A stretch of 64,000 nucleotides of DNA from Helianthus annuus (Eukaryota; Streptophyta; Magnoliopsida; Asterales; Asteraceae), in NCBI RefSeq assembly GCF_002127325.2, contig NC_035447.2:29509249-29573248 (forward strand), written 5' to 3'. Below the pieces are notes generated by a model. That model made no database searches. It was given only the letters and a program-made list of their open reading frames with translations, and was not told the DNA's origin. Shown here piece after piece: positions 50,846 to 62,859 of this stretch (its first letter is position 1; every line of letters starts with the position of its first letter). Position numbers and translations under genes: made by a program.

Positions 50846-51690
50846 TAATAATAAGGGGTGCCTTGACACCATATATGTACATATATGTACATTGAATAAA
50901 GACAGAATAAAAAAGGATCTACGGGATCATCATAACCTACGGATTAGAGGTGGTGTTAAGGTCTACGGGACCAAAAAGACCCTTGGTTCACAAATAGAAT
51001 GAAATAAACCGTTGGGGGTCTTACCTTAAAAAGGTGAAAATTTAAAGAAAAAGCCTACGAGGCTAAGTAAAGGAACCTACGGGTCACTTGGGGTAAAGCG
51101 TGGAAAACTGATTACAATTCTCCATGTAAAATAAAAGTGGTCAGGAATAAAACTTAGACGGAAATTCCTAGACATGGAGAAAAAGACGTAAGACAGAGAA
51201 AACGTAAACTAAAAATTTAGTTTTTAGTCAAAAGCAACGTTTTAACAAACATAATTAATATGAGGGGATTTAGAAAATCTTAAACACACATAAGGCTGGA
51301 GATGGCAAAACATTATTACCCAGATGACGGGGTATGAAGCGACAGCGAATAATTAGTCTAGCCAGTAAAAACTATTCGAAGTTAGGAAAATGTCATGACA
51401 AATACAAAGTGCTTGTTAATATAAGACAAGCGCGGGATAAACATGTTAACAGACGAATGAGACTAAGTGGTCGAGTGACAACTCGGTCAATAAAGATAAA
51501 GGATATAAGTTGAAGGTAACGGCCCGCGAGGCCTTACACATGAAAGACGCACGTGTCAATATAAATGAAAATATTAGATTGAAAAGAATGATTGAATGCC
51601 TTGAAAACGAAACTAAGTGCGTTTAGTCTAAATAAAAGAGCTACGTAAATAAGGTTTCGGGGATGAAACCTCTTTAAGGGGGGGTAGACT
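50846..51690 (+). other. Element D internal region, last block, ending in its PPT
   Basis: Non-coding. A TATATGTACATATATGTACAT repeat lies near 50872. The PPT, a run of seven G's preceded by CTTTAA, is at 51672-51684, six bases before the 3' LTR. Confidence 0.75.
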
Positions 51691-52582
51691 TGTAACACCC
51701 CAAAAACGGGTTTGGTAATCAAACCACGTTAATAGTGACAACGGGTAAAATACCGTTAGTGGTAAAAAAAATAATAACCCGGTAAATATTAGGATTTAAA
51801 TAAATAAACTTGATGTTAATTAAAAGGAGGATAAATACTTCGAGAAAAAAAAAGAAAACAAAGTATATAGAAGGCCCGAATGAACGGTACATAAAATAAA
51901 ACGGGTTATCACTTCCCGAACTCACTGAGTTATCTAGGAATAATTAACCTAGTTAATAATATGTGATTAAGTGATGAATAACGAATTATAGCTTCTTTCA
52001 AAACAAAACTAAACATGAGGGGCCAAAAGGGTTAACTTGAAATTTAACTAAATAAATAAGAAAAAGAAACACACACATGTGTGTGCGTAGGATCGACCAG
52101 GAGAGAGAGCTCCATGGGAGCCTAACCCTAAAATCAAAAAAATCTTCAAATTGGAGGATCAATTGAAGGCCAAATCAGGATTTGAATATATATATAAACG
52201 ATCACCTAGTCAAGGGGATCGTAAGGTATGTCGAAATTTTAACATTCATGAAGTTGTGAAAATAGTTAACTTTGCATGGTGTGATCTATGTATGAATCGT
52301 AGAGGCTATGGCCGAATTAATGAAGTATGATTACTTAGGAACAAACCCTAAGTAGAAATTTGAAGTGAAATTGCTATGATTTGAATAAATTGATGATTTA
52401 CCACACTTAGATAAGTGGGTTTGACAATGTTGTGAAGATGATGATATACACATGTTTAAGATCATCATATTTGATAATAGAAACAAGGCACTCGAAGGAA
52501 TCACGCGATTTGGGTGCTTGTTCATACATGGTTGAAATGGGTTTTTAAACGTTATGATGAAATTTGGTAGCTATGTTCATGA
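51691..52582 (+). repeat. 3' LTR of element D, first segment
   Basis: Aligned with 2011-2903; about 9 substitutions in the first ~390 bp plus small indels. Interrupted after CATGA by copia element F. Confidence 0.92.
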
Positions 52583-53019
52583 TGTTGGATCAGTTCTGTT
52601 TAAACATAATGGAAAACATGAAAACATACTTGTTACAGCAGACAGTGCAGTGGAGAATCCAGTGATAGAAGATGCCATCGAGTTCGACATGTTTGTCAAC
52701 GTGATCTGGTTCCTCATTAGGGTGCTGATTGATGATGGTGATGATGAGAACTGAATAAGGGAGTTCGGTTATGGAGAAGAGGTCGATTGTGATGTTATGC
52801 TTATTAGGTTATGTCTAAGTGTGTAACCTATTAACCTCTACATAATTCTCCTTATATAAGCACCCAAGAGGAAACCTAATTAGTTAATAAGGGTAACATG
52901 GTCCATCAACAATTACCAACTAATTATTTAATAGGTTATTATATATTTTGATCTATATTATGTAAATGATTATAATGGCTACTAGATTAAATATTAAACA
53001 TAATATATTTAATCTTACA
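52583..53019 (-). repeat. 3' LTR of F (437 bp) and adjacent PPT
   Basis: Plus view TGTTGGATC to AATCTTACA. On the minus strand it starts TGTAAGATTAAAT after the PPT TAAGTGGGATAA (53031-53020). A minus-strand TATA-like box (TTATATAAG) lies near 52856. Confidence 0.8.
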
Positions 53020-53309
53020 TTATCCCACTTAGCCGAGTAATCATTTACTATGAGCACTAGATAAGCCTGATCAGGAGTTAACACTCATTTTAGCCTTAAA
53101 CAAGTACTATAGCAGAGAAATACAGCCGTTGAATCATTATGCGACTCAGGACCCCCATTAGTCATACTATAGCCTTAATTTAAAACCTAATCGTTATGAT
53201 CGAAATACGCATAAGCCCTTTGTTTGATTTGTAACTTTATTTGTCTATATGCCATTATATCGGTTGAACGTATTCTAAGAGACATACAAAATCAAACTGG
53301 GGAAATTTC

Positions 53310-55962
53310 ATTAATCATAAAACATAAGCTAGTACAATATGCTTAAATAAGGTCTTTACTAAATCCCATATTCCGAACATGTTCTTCGTAAACCTTAGGA
53401 GGGAGACCTTCAGTCATCGGATCCGTAAGCATATCTTTAGTACTAATATACTCGATACAAAGATTATTTCCTCAACTCATTCACGTACGAACATATATTT
53501 TGTATCAAGATATAAACCAGCTCCAGTCGAACTGTTACTGTTCGAGAAACTAACGGCAGCTGAATTATCACAGTAAAGCTTCAATGGTCTAGAAATGGAA
53601 TTAATGATTTTGAGTCCAGTGATCAGATTTCTAAGCAACATTCCATGACAGGTTGCGTTATAACAGCAATGTGCTCTGCCATCATTGTGGAAGTTGTGGT
53701 CAACTGTTGTTTATGACTATTCCAAGAGATAGGGTCGCCTACTAACATAAAGATATAGCCCGAAATGGATTTCTTATCATCTTTGCATTTGGCAAAGTCA
53801 GAATCAGAATAGCCCACCACTTCTAAATGATCACTTCTTCTATAAGTCAGTTTATAGTCTTTCGTCCCTTGCAGATATCGAAGTACCTTCTTAGCTGCTT
53901 TCCAGTGATCTAGGCCATCTGAAAGTGGTTTTAACGTCCATCTGATGCAGCTCTAAATCAAAATGAGCTACTAGCGCCATGACGATCCTTAATGAATCTT
54001 TATGAGAGACAGGTGAAAACGTCTTTTGATAATCAATTTCCTCTTTCTGAGTATAGCCCTTTGCAACCAATCTCGCTTTGTAGCGTTCAACGTTCCCATT
54101 CGGATCCAGTTTTGTTTTGAACACCCATTTGCATCCTACGGGTTTGACACCGTTGGGTAATTCTACTAAATCCCCAAACGTCATTTTTCTTCATGGATTC
54201 AAGCTCATCAATCATTGCTTTATTCCATTCAGAAGACTGATCACTGCTTATAGCTTCATTGTAAGAGATAGGATCATTGAGCTTTCCGGGATCCATTTCA
54301 GTCAGGTAGGTAACATAATCATCCCAATTAGTAGGCCTTCTTTGCCTAGATGACCTCCTGAGTAGATTATCAGGTTCAACGTTGTCTTGGTTATGAGCGT
54401 TTGATGTGCCTTCGTCATGAGGAATAATGGGTTCTGATTGTAGAGGTGAATTTGGAGTTGGTGCAGTAGCTTCAGGTGCGGTAGTTGCATTGGGTACAAG
54501 AGGAGTAATCGGAGTAATGGCAAGCAACGAGTCTCCCCCCCCCCCCCCGCATCTTGTACTTCTTGTATTCTTCGTAAGGGTTGGTACTGCTCCCACTGAC
54601 CTTGAAATCCTCTAGGAACGCAGCACGCCTTGGTTTCAACAATACGGGTGACATGGGAAGGACAATAGAAACGATAACCCTTAGAATTATCAGGATACCC
54701 AATAAAGAAGTAGGTAACTGTTTTAGGGTCAAGTTTCCTTAGGAAAGGATTGTAAAGTTTTGCTTCAGCAATGCAGCCCCATACTTTCATATATTTAAGA
54801 CTCGGTTTCCTTCCTGTCCAAAGTTCATAAGGAGTTTTAGGGACAGGCTTAGAAGGAACTCTATCGAATATATGAACATCTGCTTTTAACGCTTTAGTCT
54901 AGAGGAATAATGGTAAATTAGTGTTGGCTAACATACTGCGCACCATGTTCATAAGGGTACGGTTTCTTCTTTCAGCGACACCGTTCTGCTGAGGTGTACC
55001 AGGCATGGTGTATTGGTTCACAATCCCCTGGCCCTTACAAAACTCATAAAATGGACCAGGAGCTTGACCCACATCAGTATGTCTTCCATAATATTCACCG
55101 CCTCTATCTGATCTCACAACTTTAATCTGGCGATCTAATTGTTTTTCAACTTCAGCCTTATAATCTTTAAAGTTGTAAGAGATTCAGACTTTTCCTTAAT
55201 AAGATACAAGTACATGTAACGAGAATAATCATCAATAAAAGTGATAAATGAAGTATGTCCTGTTATGCCAGCGATTTGGTAGGGAACACTAATGTCAGTG
55301 TGAATGAGTTCTAATAAATTAGAGCTCCTAGTGGCACCTTTCTTATTTGTTAATGTCATTTTACCTTTAAGACATTTGACACATGTTCCAAAATCAGAGA
55401 AATCGAGAGGATGTAAGACTTCATCCTTTATGAGACGATTTAATCGTTCTCTTGAGATGTGGCCTAAACGCTGATGCCACAACATGGATGAAGTCTCTAA
55501 GTCATGTTTCTCTTTCATCTTTGTGAGTGATTCATTAATGTTATATGACAACAAAGATTTGGAAAAACTATCATCTAGTTCTAATCTATAGAGACCACCA
55601 TCTAGAATACCAGTACCATAAAGAACAGAATCATAGAGGATAGAGAGTTTGCGATGACCATGGGAAACAATAAAACCGTCCATGTCTAACTTTGGTCCTG
55701 ATACAAGGTTCCGAGTTACCTCAGGAACATATAAGGTATCATAAAGTTTGATACATAAACCAGTTTTCATAAATAATTGTAATGTTCCAATGGCCTTCAC
55801 TTCTAATTCTCGATCATCCCCAACCTTAAGCGTTTTTTGGTTTCTTTCCAGCTTTCGGATTGTAAGGAATCCCTGAGTTGAATTGGTAACATGAACCATA
55901 GAACCATAATCAAACCACCAAGAATTAGCAGGAACACTTAAATTATAGGACTCAAGTATCAT
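53310..55962 (-). pseudogene. pol: Element F protease-integrase-RT-RNase H remnants
   Basis: Minus strand from 55962: a protease region with WWFDYGSMVHVTN, in which the usual D-S-G is D-Y-G; then a GAG-pre-integrase finger (WHQRLGHISRERL, CVKCLKGK); then integrase with ELIHTDIS, DDYSRYMYLYLI, MRSDRGGEY and GTPQQNGVAER. TAG near 54896 interrupts before the FDRVPS region. A frameshift lies at the poly-C run near 54534-54549. The linker RRSSRQRRPTNW leads into RT with CKWVFKTKLDPNG and LVAKGYTQK. At about 53930 the text QMDVKTTF jumps straight to RNase H (GYSDSDFAKCKDD), so the RT palm with YVDD is deleted. RNase H runs to about 53310. At least three further stops occur. Confidence 0.85.
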
Positions 55963-56016
55963 AAAATAATCGTTACCTTTCTTAGCCAGCCACTCCTTAA
56001 AGTCAGGGCATTCCTT

Positions 56017-56802
56017 CTACATGTGTCCTACCTTTTTACAGAACTTGCAGTGGATTCTACCTAAGGAGTTCTTAGAGCTGGAAGGTGCACTTGTATTAGG
56101 ATTAGGCCTTTGGACTTTAGAAGCATCCTTCCTTTGATGATTGTTCTTCCTTTTCTTAGTGTTGGAGGTGGTCAAGTTAACAACATCGGTAGTGCGATCC
56201 ATCCTCATACGCTCTTCCTCCTGTACGCGCATAGCGACCAGCTCACTCATCGTCCATTTGTCCTTCTGAGTGTTGTAATTGATCTTGAATGCTTCAAAGG
56301 ACGAAGGAAGCGAAGTAATGATGAAATGAACGAGGAAACCATCACTGATTTCCATTTCCAGCCCCTTCAGCTTATGGGGCATGTCATTCATCATCATGAT
56401 GTGCTCGCGAATGCTGCTCCTCCCATCATACTTAGTTGTCACCAGCTTGAGGATAAGGGTACTAGCGTGTGCTTTAGACGTCCCCTTGAACTGTGCCTCC
56501 ACAGAAGCCAAGTAGGTTTTAGCATCTTCAGAATCAGGAATGGCTCCCCTGATTGCATTTCTTATGGACTGCTTCATGAACATGAGAGGCATGCGGTTAC
56601 ACCTAGTCCACTTTTCATGAGTTAACTGCTCAGCAGCAGTACTTTGTAGAGTAAGGTCCGCTGGCTTATTCTCTCTTAGAGCATAGTCAAAGTCCAGCAA
56701 TCCAAGTGTAATCATGAGAGCATCCTTCCATGCAGCAAAGTTATCACCGGTCAAAGGTGGAATCCCGCAATTGGGCGCTGATAGTGGAAATAAGATGAGC
56801 AA
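56017..56802 (-). pseudogene. gag: Element F Gag, stop inside the zinc knuckle
   Basis: Copia gag: CGIPPLTGDNFAAWKDALM, LGLLDFDYALRENKP, a UBN2-type core (FLVHFIITSLPSSFEAFKINYN, MSELVAMRVQEEERM), a basic linker and the start of a knuckle CKFCKKVGHM. A TAG follows exactly where the knuckle continues (ECPDFKEW in the same frame), so it is a point nonsense. The frame upstream of CGIPP passes through a possible splice acceptor (CTATCAG at 56784-56778). Confidence 0.83.
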
Positions 56803-57319
56803 GTTATGATACTAAGGAAGAAGTCCTAATGTGATATAAGGGCACGCTAAACTAAGGCAGGCATAAATAATGACCATTTTACATTATGAAGCTGTGATAT
56901 TGTCTATTACTAACATCAAAATAACAGACTTAGTTAAAATTATACTTAAACGAAGACAAATCAGCTTTGGCCAGAAGTGTAATCATTTAAGCATGTGTGC
57001 AAAATGATTGTAACAAATCAGCTTTGGCCAGAAATTGAGACAATCACTTTAGTTATGCACTTGTTAAGTATGCCATCTATGAAGGAACTAAATCAGCTTT
57101 GGCCAGATATTAAGACATTCATGTTTATGATGCACACTTAACATAGCTTTCTTACTACTTGAATGATAAGTAGATGTATTAAATCAGCTTTGGCCAGAAA
57201 TGATACATCAAAAGCCCATTCAAGTTAAGCCATTTTGGTTTTGTAAAACATTAAATTAATTAACTAAGTGATTACAAAAACCAATTATTTAATAGCAAAC
57301 CACCTGTTAGCGCGGATCG
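56803..57319 (-). repeat. Element F leader with four TTTGGCCAGA-type repeats; possible intron
   Basis: AAATCAGCTTTGGCCAGA recurs (plus view) at about 56958, 57015, 57090 and 57181. On the minus strand, a GT at 57303 after TAACAG and an AG at 56778 would delimit a 526-bp intron that joins an open 16-nt stub to gag in frame. Confidence 0.6.
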
Positions 57320-58606
57320 AACTAGGTGTATGAGATCATGTTATCTACTAATTGATAGATAAAACTTGATTTTAGTAAGTGTTCGGATGAATGCTAGTGA
57401 TAGGAGGAAACGGGTTTCACTCGTATATGAGAAACCCTTAGTTCTTGCGAAAATACATGAATAAATTAGTCTTGATAATCACTTGAACTAGTTGAAGTAT
57501 AGGAAACGTAATGAAGTTGGGTAGAAAATATTTTAAAACGGTAGCATCATTATAATGTCTACCGGATAGTTGATATGATCGCCTAAATAAGTTATTGAAC
57601 GCAAATATGCAATTCATACGATTAAAGGTAATTGACTTTTAAAAGTCAAATTTATCAATGATGAAGTCGAATAGTAGTTTCGACATAGAATTCGTAATAT
57701 GGAATAGTCGTATGTGATAATGACTAAACTAACCGTCTTACGAATTATGATGATAGTTGACGCTCGACAAGCTAGGTGGAAGCTTGGGAAAGAAGCGGGT
57801 CAAATGGAGCGAGTACGCGGAAAAAGAGCATAGCCGGATGCAAGGTAAGTGAAACTTACACCTTTTTGTAGAATACGCATCTATTCTATAAGTTGTAAAT
57901 ACAAAGAAATAATATTTGAAATATGGTTACCGACACAAAATGATACGGGTCGGAACTAAAAACAAGTGTTAAAAAAACCATAGTAATGGTAAAACGGGGT
58001 GGAACGGTAAATTAGTCACGAAAAGACTAAGATAAAATGAGTTTTCGAACGGCTACTTATTAAGTAAGCTTAAACTAATAAAAAGAGTAAAACGGATCAA
58101 ATGGTAATATTGATACCATTTGACAATTAGCGACTAATAAGTGTATGTCAAGTTTCATGCTCGCAGGATGAACGGCTCGTGAATTAGCGATGCTATGAAA
58201 TAGCAAATAAGTGAAGACAAGGTATTAAAACGGGTCAATATGTTGATCCGATTCAGGTACGCATGATTATGTTGTAGTTAAAAGTGCTATATTGGTCAAA
58301 TATTTGGTGAGAGTCTTTCATCGTAAAATAGGAGACTAGAATTGACCAAAAAGCCCTTAATGGGTAAATCGGGCAAACGACCCTTAGAGGCAGTTTAGAA
58401 ACTTGTATTATAATTATGTAACCCTTAGATACATGTAAGAGTTGTAGGCATATACTTTGTAGGTTAAATGCCTAAAAACGGGTCAATCATGTAAAATGAC
58501 TAAACGAAGGGTAAAAATTTGGGATTATGGGGTCCTTATGTAAATCCACCACAAAAATAGTTATGGTGGAATGTAAGTAGCTATTTAAATATGGGAACGC
58601 GAGTTG
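57320..58606 (+). repeat. 3' LTR of element D, second segment
   Basis: Aligned with 2904-4189 of the 5' LTR. The match ends at GCGAGTTG (58606), where element G sequence begins. The last ~819 bp of the LTR are not in the window. Confidence 0.9.
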
Positions 58607-59601
58607 GGAACGCAAGGGTCCTGCCTTATGGTCCGTAAGGTGCGAAAGGTTAAAAATTTTTCTCTGTCAAAGGCTTACGGACCGCAAGGGCCTTGCCTTA
58701 CGGTCCGTAAGGGATGCCCAGCGACAGCAGCTTGGCTGTTGGCTGTTATAAACGTCAAACCGACATAGTAAGATATTTACAGCAACATGGGCGACCCCTA
58801 ACCTTTCCTAGACAATAGGAAACACTTGTAAATGATCTGGATCATCCTATAGACTTAGTTGTCACCATCTTGGAGGATTTAGAACAATATAAAAGGCCAC
58901 AAGGTTGCAACCATTGAGATCACACCTTCCTTCTGCATTGTGAAGCTTTTTGGAGCTCAAGAGTCTTCCCTAAGCATTCCTAATCTTGCATTAGACTTCA
59001 TTAAGTATCTTAATGGTGAAACCTAGCCTGGTGTCATTATAAGACCCGGCCAAGATGGTAAGACCTGATTAAAAGATCCAGAATCTGGTTAACCTCTGTA
59101 AACATGTTAACCCTCCTGGCAGATGTGATTCATTAAAATCACACGTGTCAATTTGCACAAGGATCCTTCTAAGGATTCCAAAACCTAAATTAATAATTTA
59201 TAAATCATGGGTTTACATCATCAAGTAAGATGATCACTTATCAAACATCCATTAGTGATGTAGTGCCTACGGGCTATACTCATTGTCATATAAGACAAAA
59301 GACAGCTGTAGTCTGTGACTCCCTGTCAGAAAGGTAATGAACTATGTTCAAACCTGCATGCCTTGATTCTCTGAAATCCTGGCTTGTAATATAAAAATGT
59401 CCCTGTGACTAGGCTTCTGTGCCACTAACAATATTATTTGTAATTAGGATAAGTTATATTAAAATCCTAAATGTGAGTAACAAATTAACCAGATATGGCC
59501 TATGTTTACCATGGTTGATGAATTACCCAATAAGGGTAATTCCATAATTAACTCCCAAATAAGACTTCTGTTATTATCTTTTGTAGCAGATCAAGATTTC
59601 A
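58607..59601 (+). other. Truncated LTR (U3-R-U5) and leader of element G
   Basis: Near 58614-58720 three quasi-palindromes of the type CTTACGGTCCGTAAG occur. TATAAAAG at 58888-58895 is a probable promoter. The LTR/leader boundary is unclear: TGGTGTCATTATAAG near 59029 might be a decayed tRNA-Met PBS. No coding sequence before 59602. Confidence 0.55.
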
Positions 59602-61605
59602 ATGGCTGATTCGGACGAAAATAACAGTCATCCAAACGAGAATGAGAATGATAACGCCCAAGTTAATATAACGGGTGCAGAATTAAAAGCATTAGTGGAC
59701 AACGCTGTCAAAGAGGCCTTAGAACGGCAGTATGAAGCGATCTGCACCACACTCTAAACCAAGAACTCATTCTGAATCTCATAGCAAACCACCCTCTAAA
59801 CCTAAGAAGGACGATGATCGTCATTCATCAAATGAGAATAGTGCCCGTCCTAAGAAGATAGTGTTCGATAATGCACCTCACGCCAAGCGTTGCACATATA
59901 AGTATTTTGTTTCCTGCAAGCCCCGAGATTTTACTGGGGAAAAAGGCGCTGTGGATTGCATGACCTGGATGGACGAAATGGACACTGTTGTGGACATAAG
60001 TGGTTGTACTGAGAGGGATGTGGTGAAGTTTGTATCCCAGTCATTTAAAGGTGAAGCCCTAGCGTGGTGGAGGTCATTGGTTCAAGCCTCAGGAAAGGCT
60101 GTTTTGTACAGCATGACATGGGAGCAATTTGTTGCTTTCATAAAAGAAAACTACTGCCCTTAACACGATGTCAAGAAGATAGAATCTGATTTCCTATCGT
60201 TGGTCATGAAGAACCTGGATTGCCAGGCATATCTTACAAGTTTCAACACCCTGTCCAGATTGGTTCCGTACCTTGTGACCCCGAAACCCAAACGGATCGC
60301 GCGTTTCATTGGGGGTCTGGCCCCAGAAATCAAAGCTAGCGTAAAGGCCTCTCGGCCCGCTACATTTAGATCCGTGGCAGATATATCTCTGTCTCTCATA
60401 CTGGATGCAGTGAGACAGAGATCTTTAAGGAATGCTGACACTGAGAAGAGGAAACGTGAAGATGATAATTCACGTAGGTCAAGCAAGAAGCATCGGGGGA
60501 ACCATGATCACAAGAAGGGGTCTGAGAACAAGAAGAATGACCAACAGTCGGGCGATAAGACCAAGTGCAATGTTTGCAAGAAGCACCATTTCGGGAGGTG
60601 CAGGTATGAACAGAAATCCCAACCGAAGGCATGTGGGATTTGCAAGTCCTCTGAGCATAGGACTCTTGAATGTAAGAAACTGAAGGATGCAACATGTTAT
60701 AGTTGTAATGAAAAAGGGCACATCAAGACTAACTGCCCAAAGCTGGTGAAGAAGGCTGAAGAAGGGAAAAAGACCAATGCCAGGGTTTTTCAGATGAATG
60801 TTCAAGAGGCTATCCAGAACGACAACGTCATAACCGGTACGTTTCTCATTAATGATGTATTCGCAAGAGTATTATTTGATTCTGGAGCAGATAAATCCTT
60901 TGTGGATAGTAAGTTTTGTGAGTTGTTAAAATTGCCTGTTAAAACCTTGAGTGTAAATTATGAGGTCGAGTTAGCTAATGGGACTATGGAAACAGTCTCA
61001 ACTGTGTTAGATGGATGTGTCATATCCATTAGGAACCACTCATTTCCTTTATCCCTGTTACCCTTTAAGCTAGCTAGTTTCGACATAGTGTTGGGTATGG
61101 ATTGGTTATCGCATAACCAAGCTCAGATTGTGTGCAACAAGAAACAAGTGGTGGTCAAGACTCCGTCTGGAGAACCACTTACCATCCAGCGAGATACTCG
61201 GCATGGATTGCCTGCGCAAGTGTCTATGCTAAAGGCATCCAGATGTTTGAAGAAGGGGTGTGTCATTTATATGGCACAGGTGACCATTGGTGAGGAGAAA
61301 CCCAAGATTGAACACATCCCAGTCATCTTTGACTACCCGGAAGAACTACCTGGTTTGCCACCAGATAGACAAGTGGAATTCAGTATCGACATCATTCCAT
61401 GAGCAGCGCCTATTGCAAGGGCACCTTATAGATTGGCACCCACAGAAATGAAAGAATTGAGAACGCAGCTAGATGATCTGCTAGCCAAAGGTTTTGTTAG
61501 ACCTAGTTCGTCTCCATGGGGAGCACCAATCTTATTCGTCAAAAAGAAAGATGGTTCGATGCATCTATGCATTGATTACCGTGAGCTTAATAAGGTTACT
61601 ATAAA
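59602..61605 (+). pseudogene. gag-pol: Element G Gag-protease-RT N-terminus, broken
   Basis: ATG 59602 opens an Asn/Asp/Glu-rich leader that stops at 59755. A one-base indel between about 59720 and 59755 shifts to the main frame. Gag core: KRCTYKYFVSCKPRDFTGEKG, SQSFKGEALAWWRSL, then TAA at 60161 within YCP-HDVKKIE, then RIARFIGGLAPEIKAS. Three CCHC-like knuckles follow: CNVCKKHHFGRC, CGICKSSEHRTLEC and CYSCNEKGHIKTNC. Protease has an intact VLFDSGADKSF and ends IVLGMDWLSH. TGA at 61400 (a Gly-type position) precedes the RT start with [22 protein letters not shown] and [10 protein letters not shown], where S3 interrupts at 61605. All three defects are small and separate, so decay was recent or slow. 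Confidence 0.85.
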
Positions 61606-62854
61606 TGTAGCAACTCTCACTAAAAGTCCTATTTATTATTAGTCTAATAGGAAACCCAAATTGAGAAACCCAAGTGATTCTGCAGAAACCCAAAGATTTC
61701 CAGAACAATCAGAATCAGGATTAGGGCCCCTAAAACTTGGGGGGGGGGTAAAACCTAGTTGATATTATCTTTACAGATTTACGTGGAAATTGAATTTTAA
61801 CGAATTGTCGACTCATCTGAGCTAGTTGGACACATACCTACCCTACCCTAAAAATGTCACCACAGGCGACACGCGGCACGCGACACGGATTCTTCCGCGA
61901 CTAGCGGGAGGTGCAATTTTTGTGTATAAATAGAAGGGCCTGGCACTTGCATTCTGTTGTTCGTTCGACGTAGAAATTCCAATTCTACGCTGAGTTATAG
62001 CAAAAATACTACAAACACACACCAATCCCGAAACGCTGCTACGATTCAGGGTATTAATTCGATCGCTATTACGATTCAACGTCCGATCGATTGAAACTAT
62101 CCAACGTATGATTAAGTGTTGCTCAAATTGAGTTTATACTTTGTTATTCGTCGTGATTTCGACTTGAATATTTGAGTATTATCCAATTTCGGACTATGCT
62201 CTGTTATTCGTTGTGAATCCACTGAATTGTTAAGTATTGCATTTTGTTAATCGTTGTGAGGGTTTAATCTCGTGAATTGTCGTAAATGCTGTATTGGTTA
62301 CTTACCTAATTTCGTGTGCGTTAGATTATTAGGCTTATCAGTAGGCTAAACTCTATCCCATACCCTTACAATCAAAGAAGATAAGCAAACCGAGCAAAGC
62401 AAAAGCAAAGGTGAGTTCACGAACTTTCTACAAGGCACGGCCATCCTCCAGAGGTAGGATGCCACTCCACTAATCTTCGCACACATGCCTGTAGGGCCGC
62501 GACGCGATACGGATACTAACCTTCGCACACATGTCTGGGAGACCGCGATACGGGCTAGTAAGCCACTGAACCAACCGTGAATTCACTCAACTTTGTTGTT
62601 GACTCGTTGTCACATGCCTTGCAGGTCATTAGGTCCCTAGCTTATGGAGCTTGCACGAGGAGGCGTGGTCGTTGTGGGAAAACTTATATTAAAACTTATG
62701 TTTTGCTTCCGTTGTAAACTCAAACTATGTTTTGACACCAATTGTATTGTGGTTGGTTTTATTTACTTAAATACGTTGTTCAATATGATTGGTGGCTATG
62801 ATCCTGGGCATGTCACACCTCCAAGGCGGGGTGGGGTTTTGGAGGGGTGTGACA
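61606..62854 (+). mobile_element. S3: 1.25-kb solo LTR inside element G's RT
   Basis: Runs from TGTAGCAAC to GGGGTGTGACA with a perfect ATAAA duplication (61601-61605, 62855-62859). Leaving out the LTR and one ATAAA makes the RT frame continuous from LNKVTI to NRYPLP, which proves the boundaries. TATAAATAG at 61925-61933 sets plus orientation. Sequence 61925-62105 is related to S2 (minus strand near 16540-16725). A poly-G run of nine lies at 61740-61748. Confidence 0.93.
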
Positions 62855-62859
62855 ATAAA

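Larger units (their letters stand above)
52583..57319 (-). mobile_element. Element F: 5'-truncated, internally deleted Ty1/copia element
   Basis: The 3' LTR is 52583-53019 (minus orientation), with a PPT at 53020-53031. Pol and gag fragments follow up to 56802, then a non-coding leader that ends at the junction with D at 57319. No 5' LTR is present, and no TSD: the left flank is CATGA, and D resumes at 57320 with AACTAGG, losing no base. A GA microhomology spans the right junction. The RT palm is deleted. It is dead. Confidence 0.85.

Noticed and set aside
59029..59045. PBS of element G at TGGTGTCATTATAAG
   Set aside because: It matches only the first bases of the tRNA-Met PBS, so I do not annotate it as a site.
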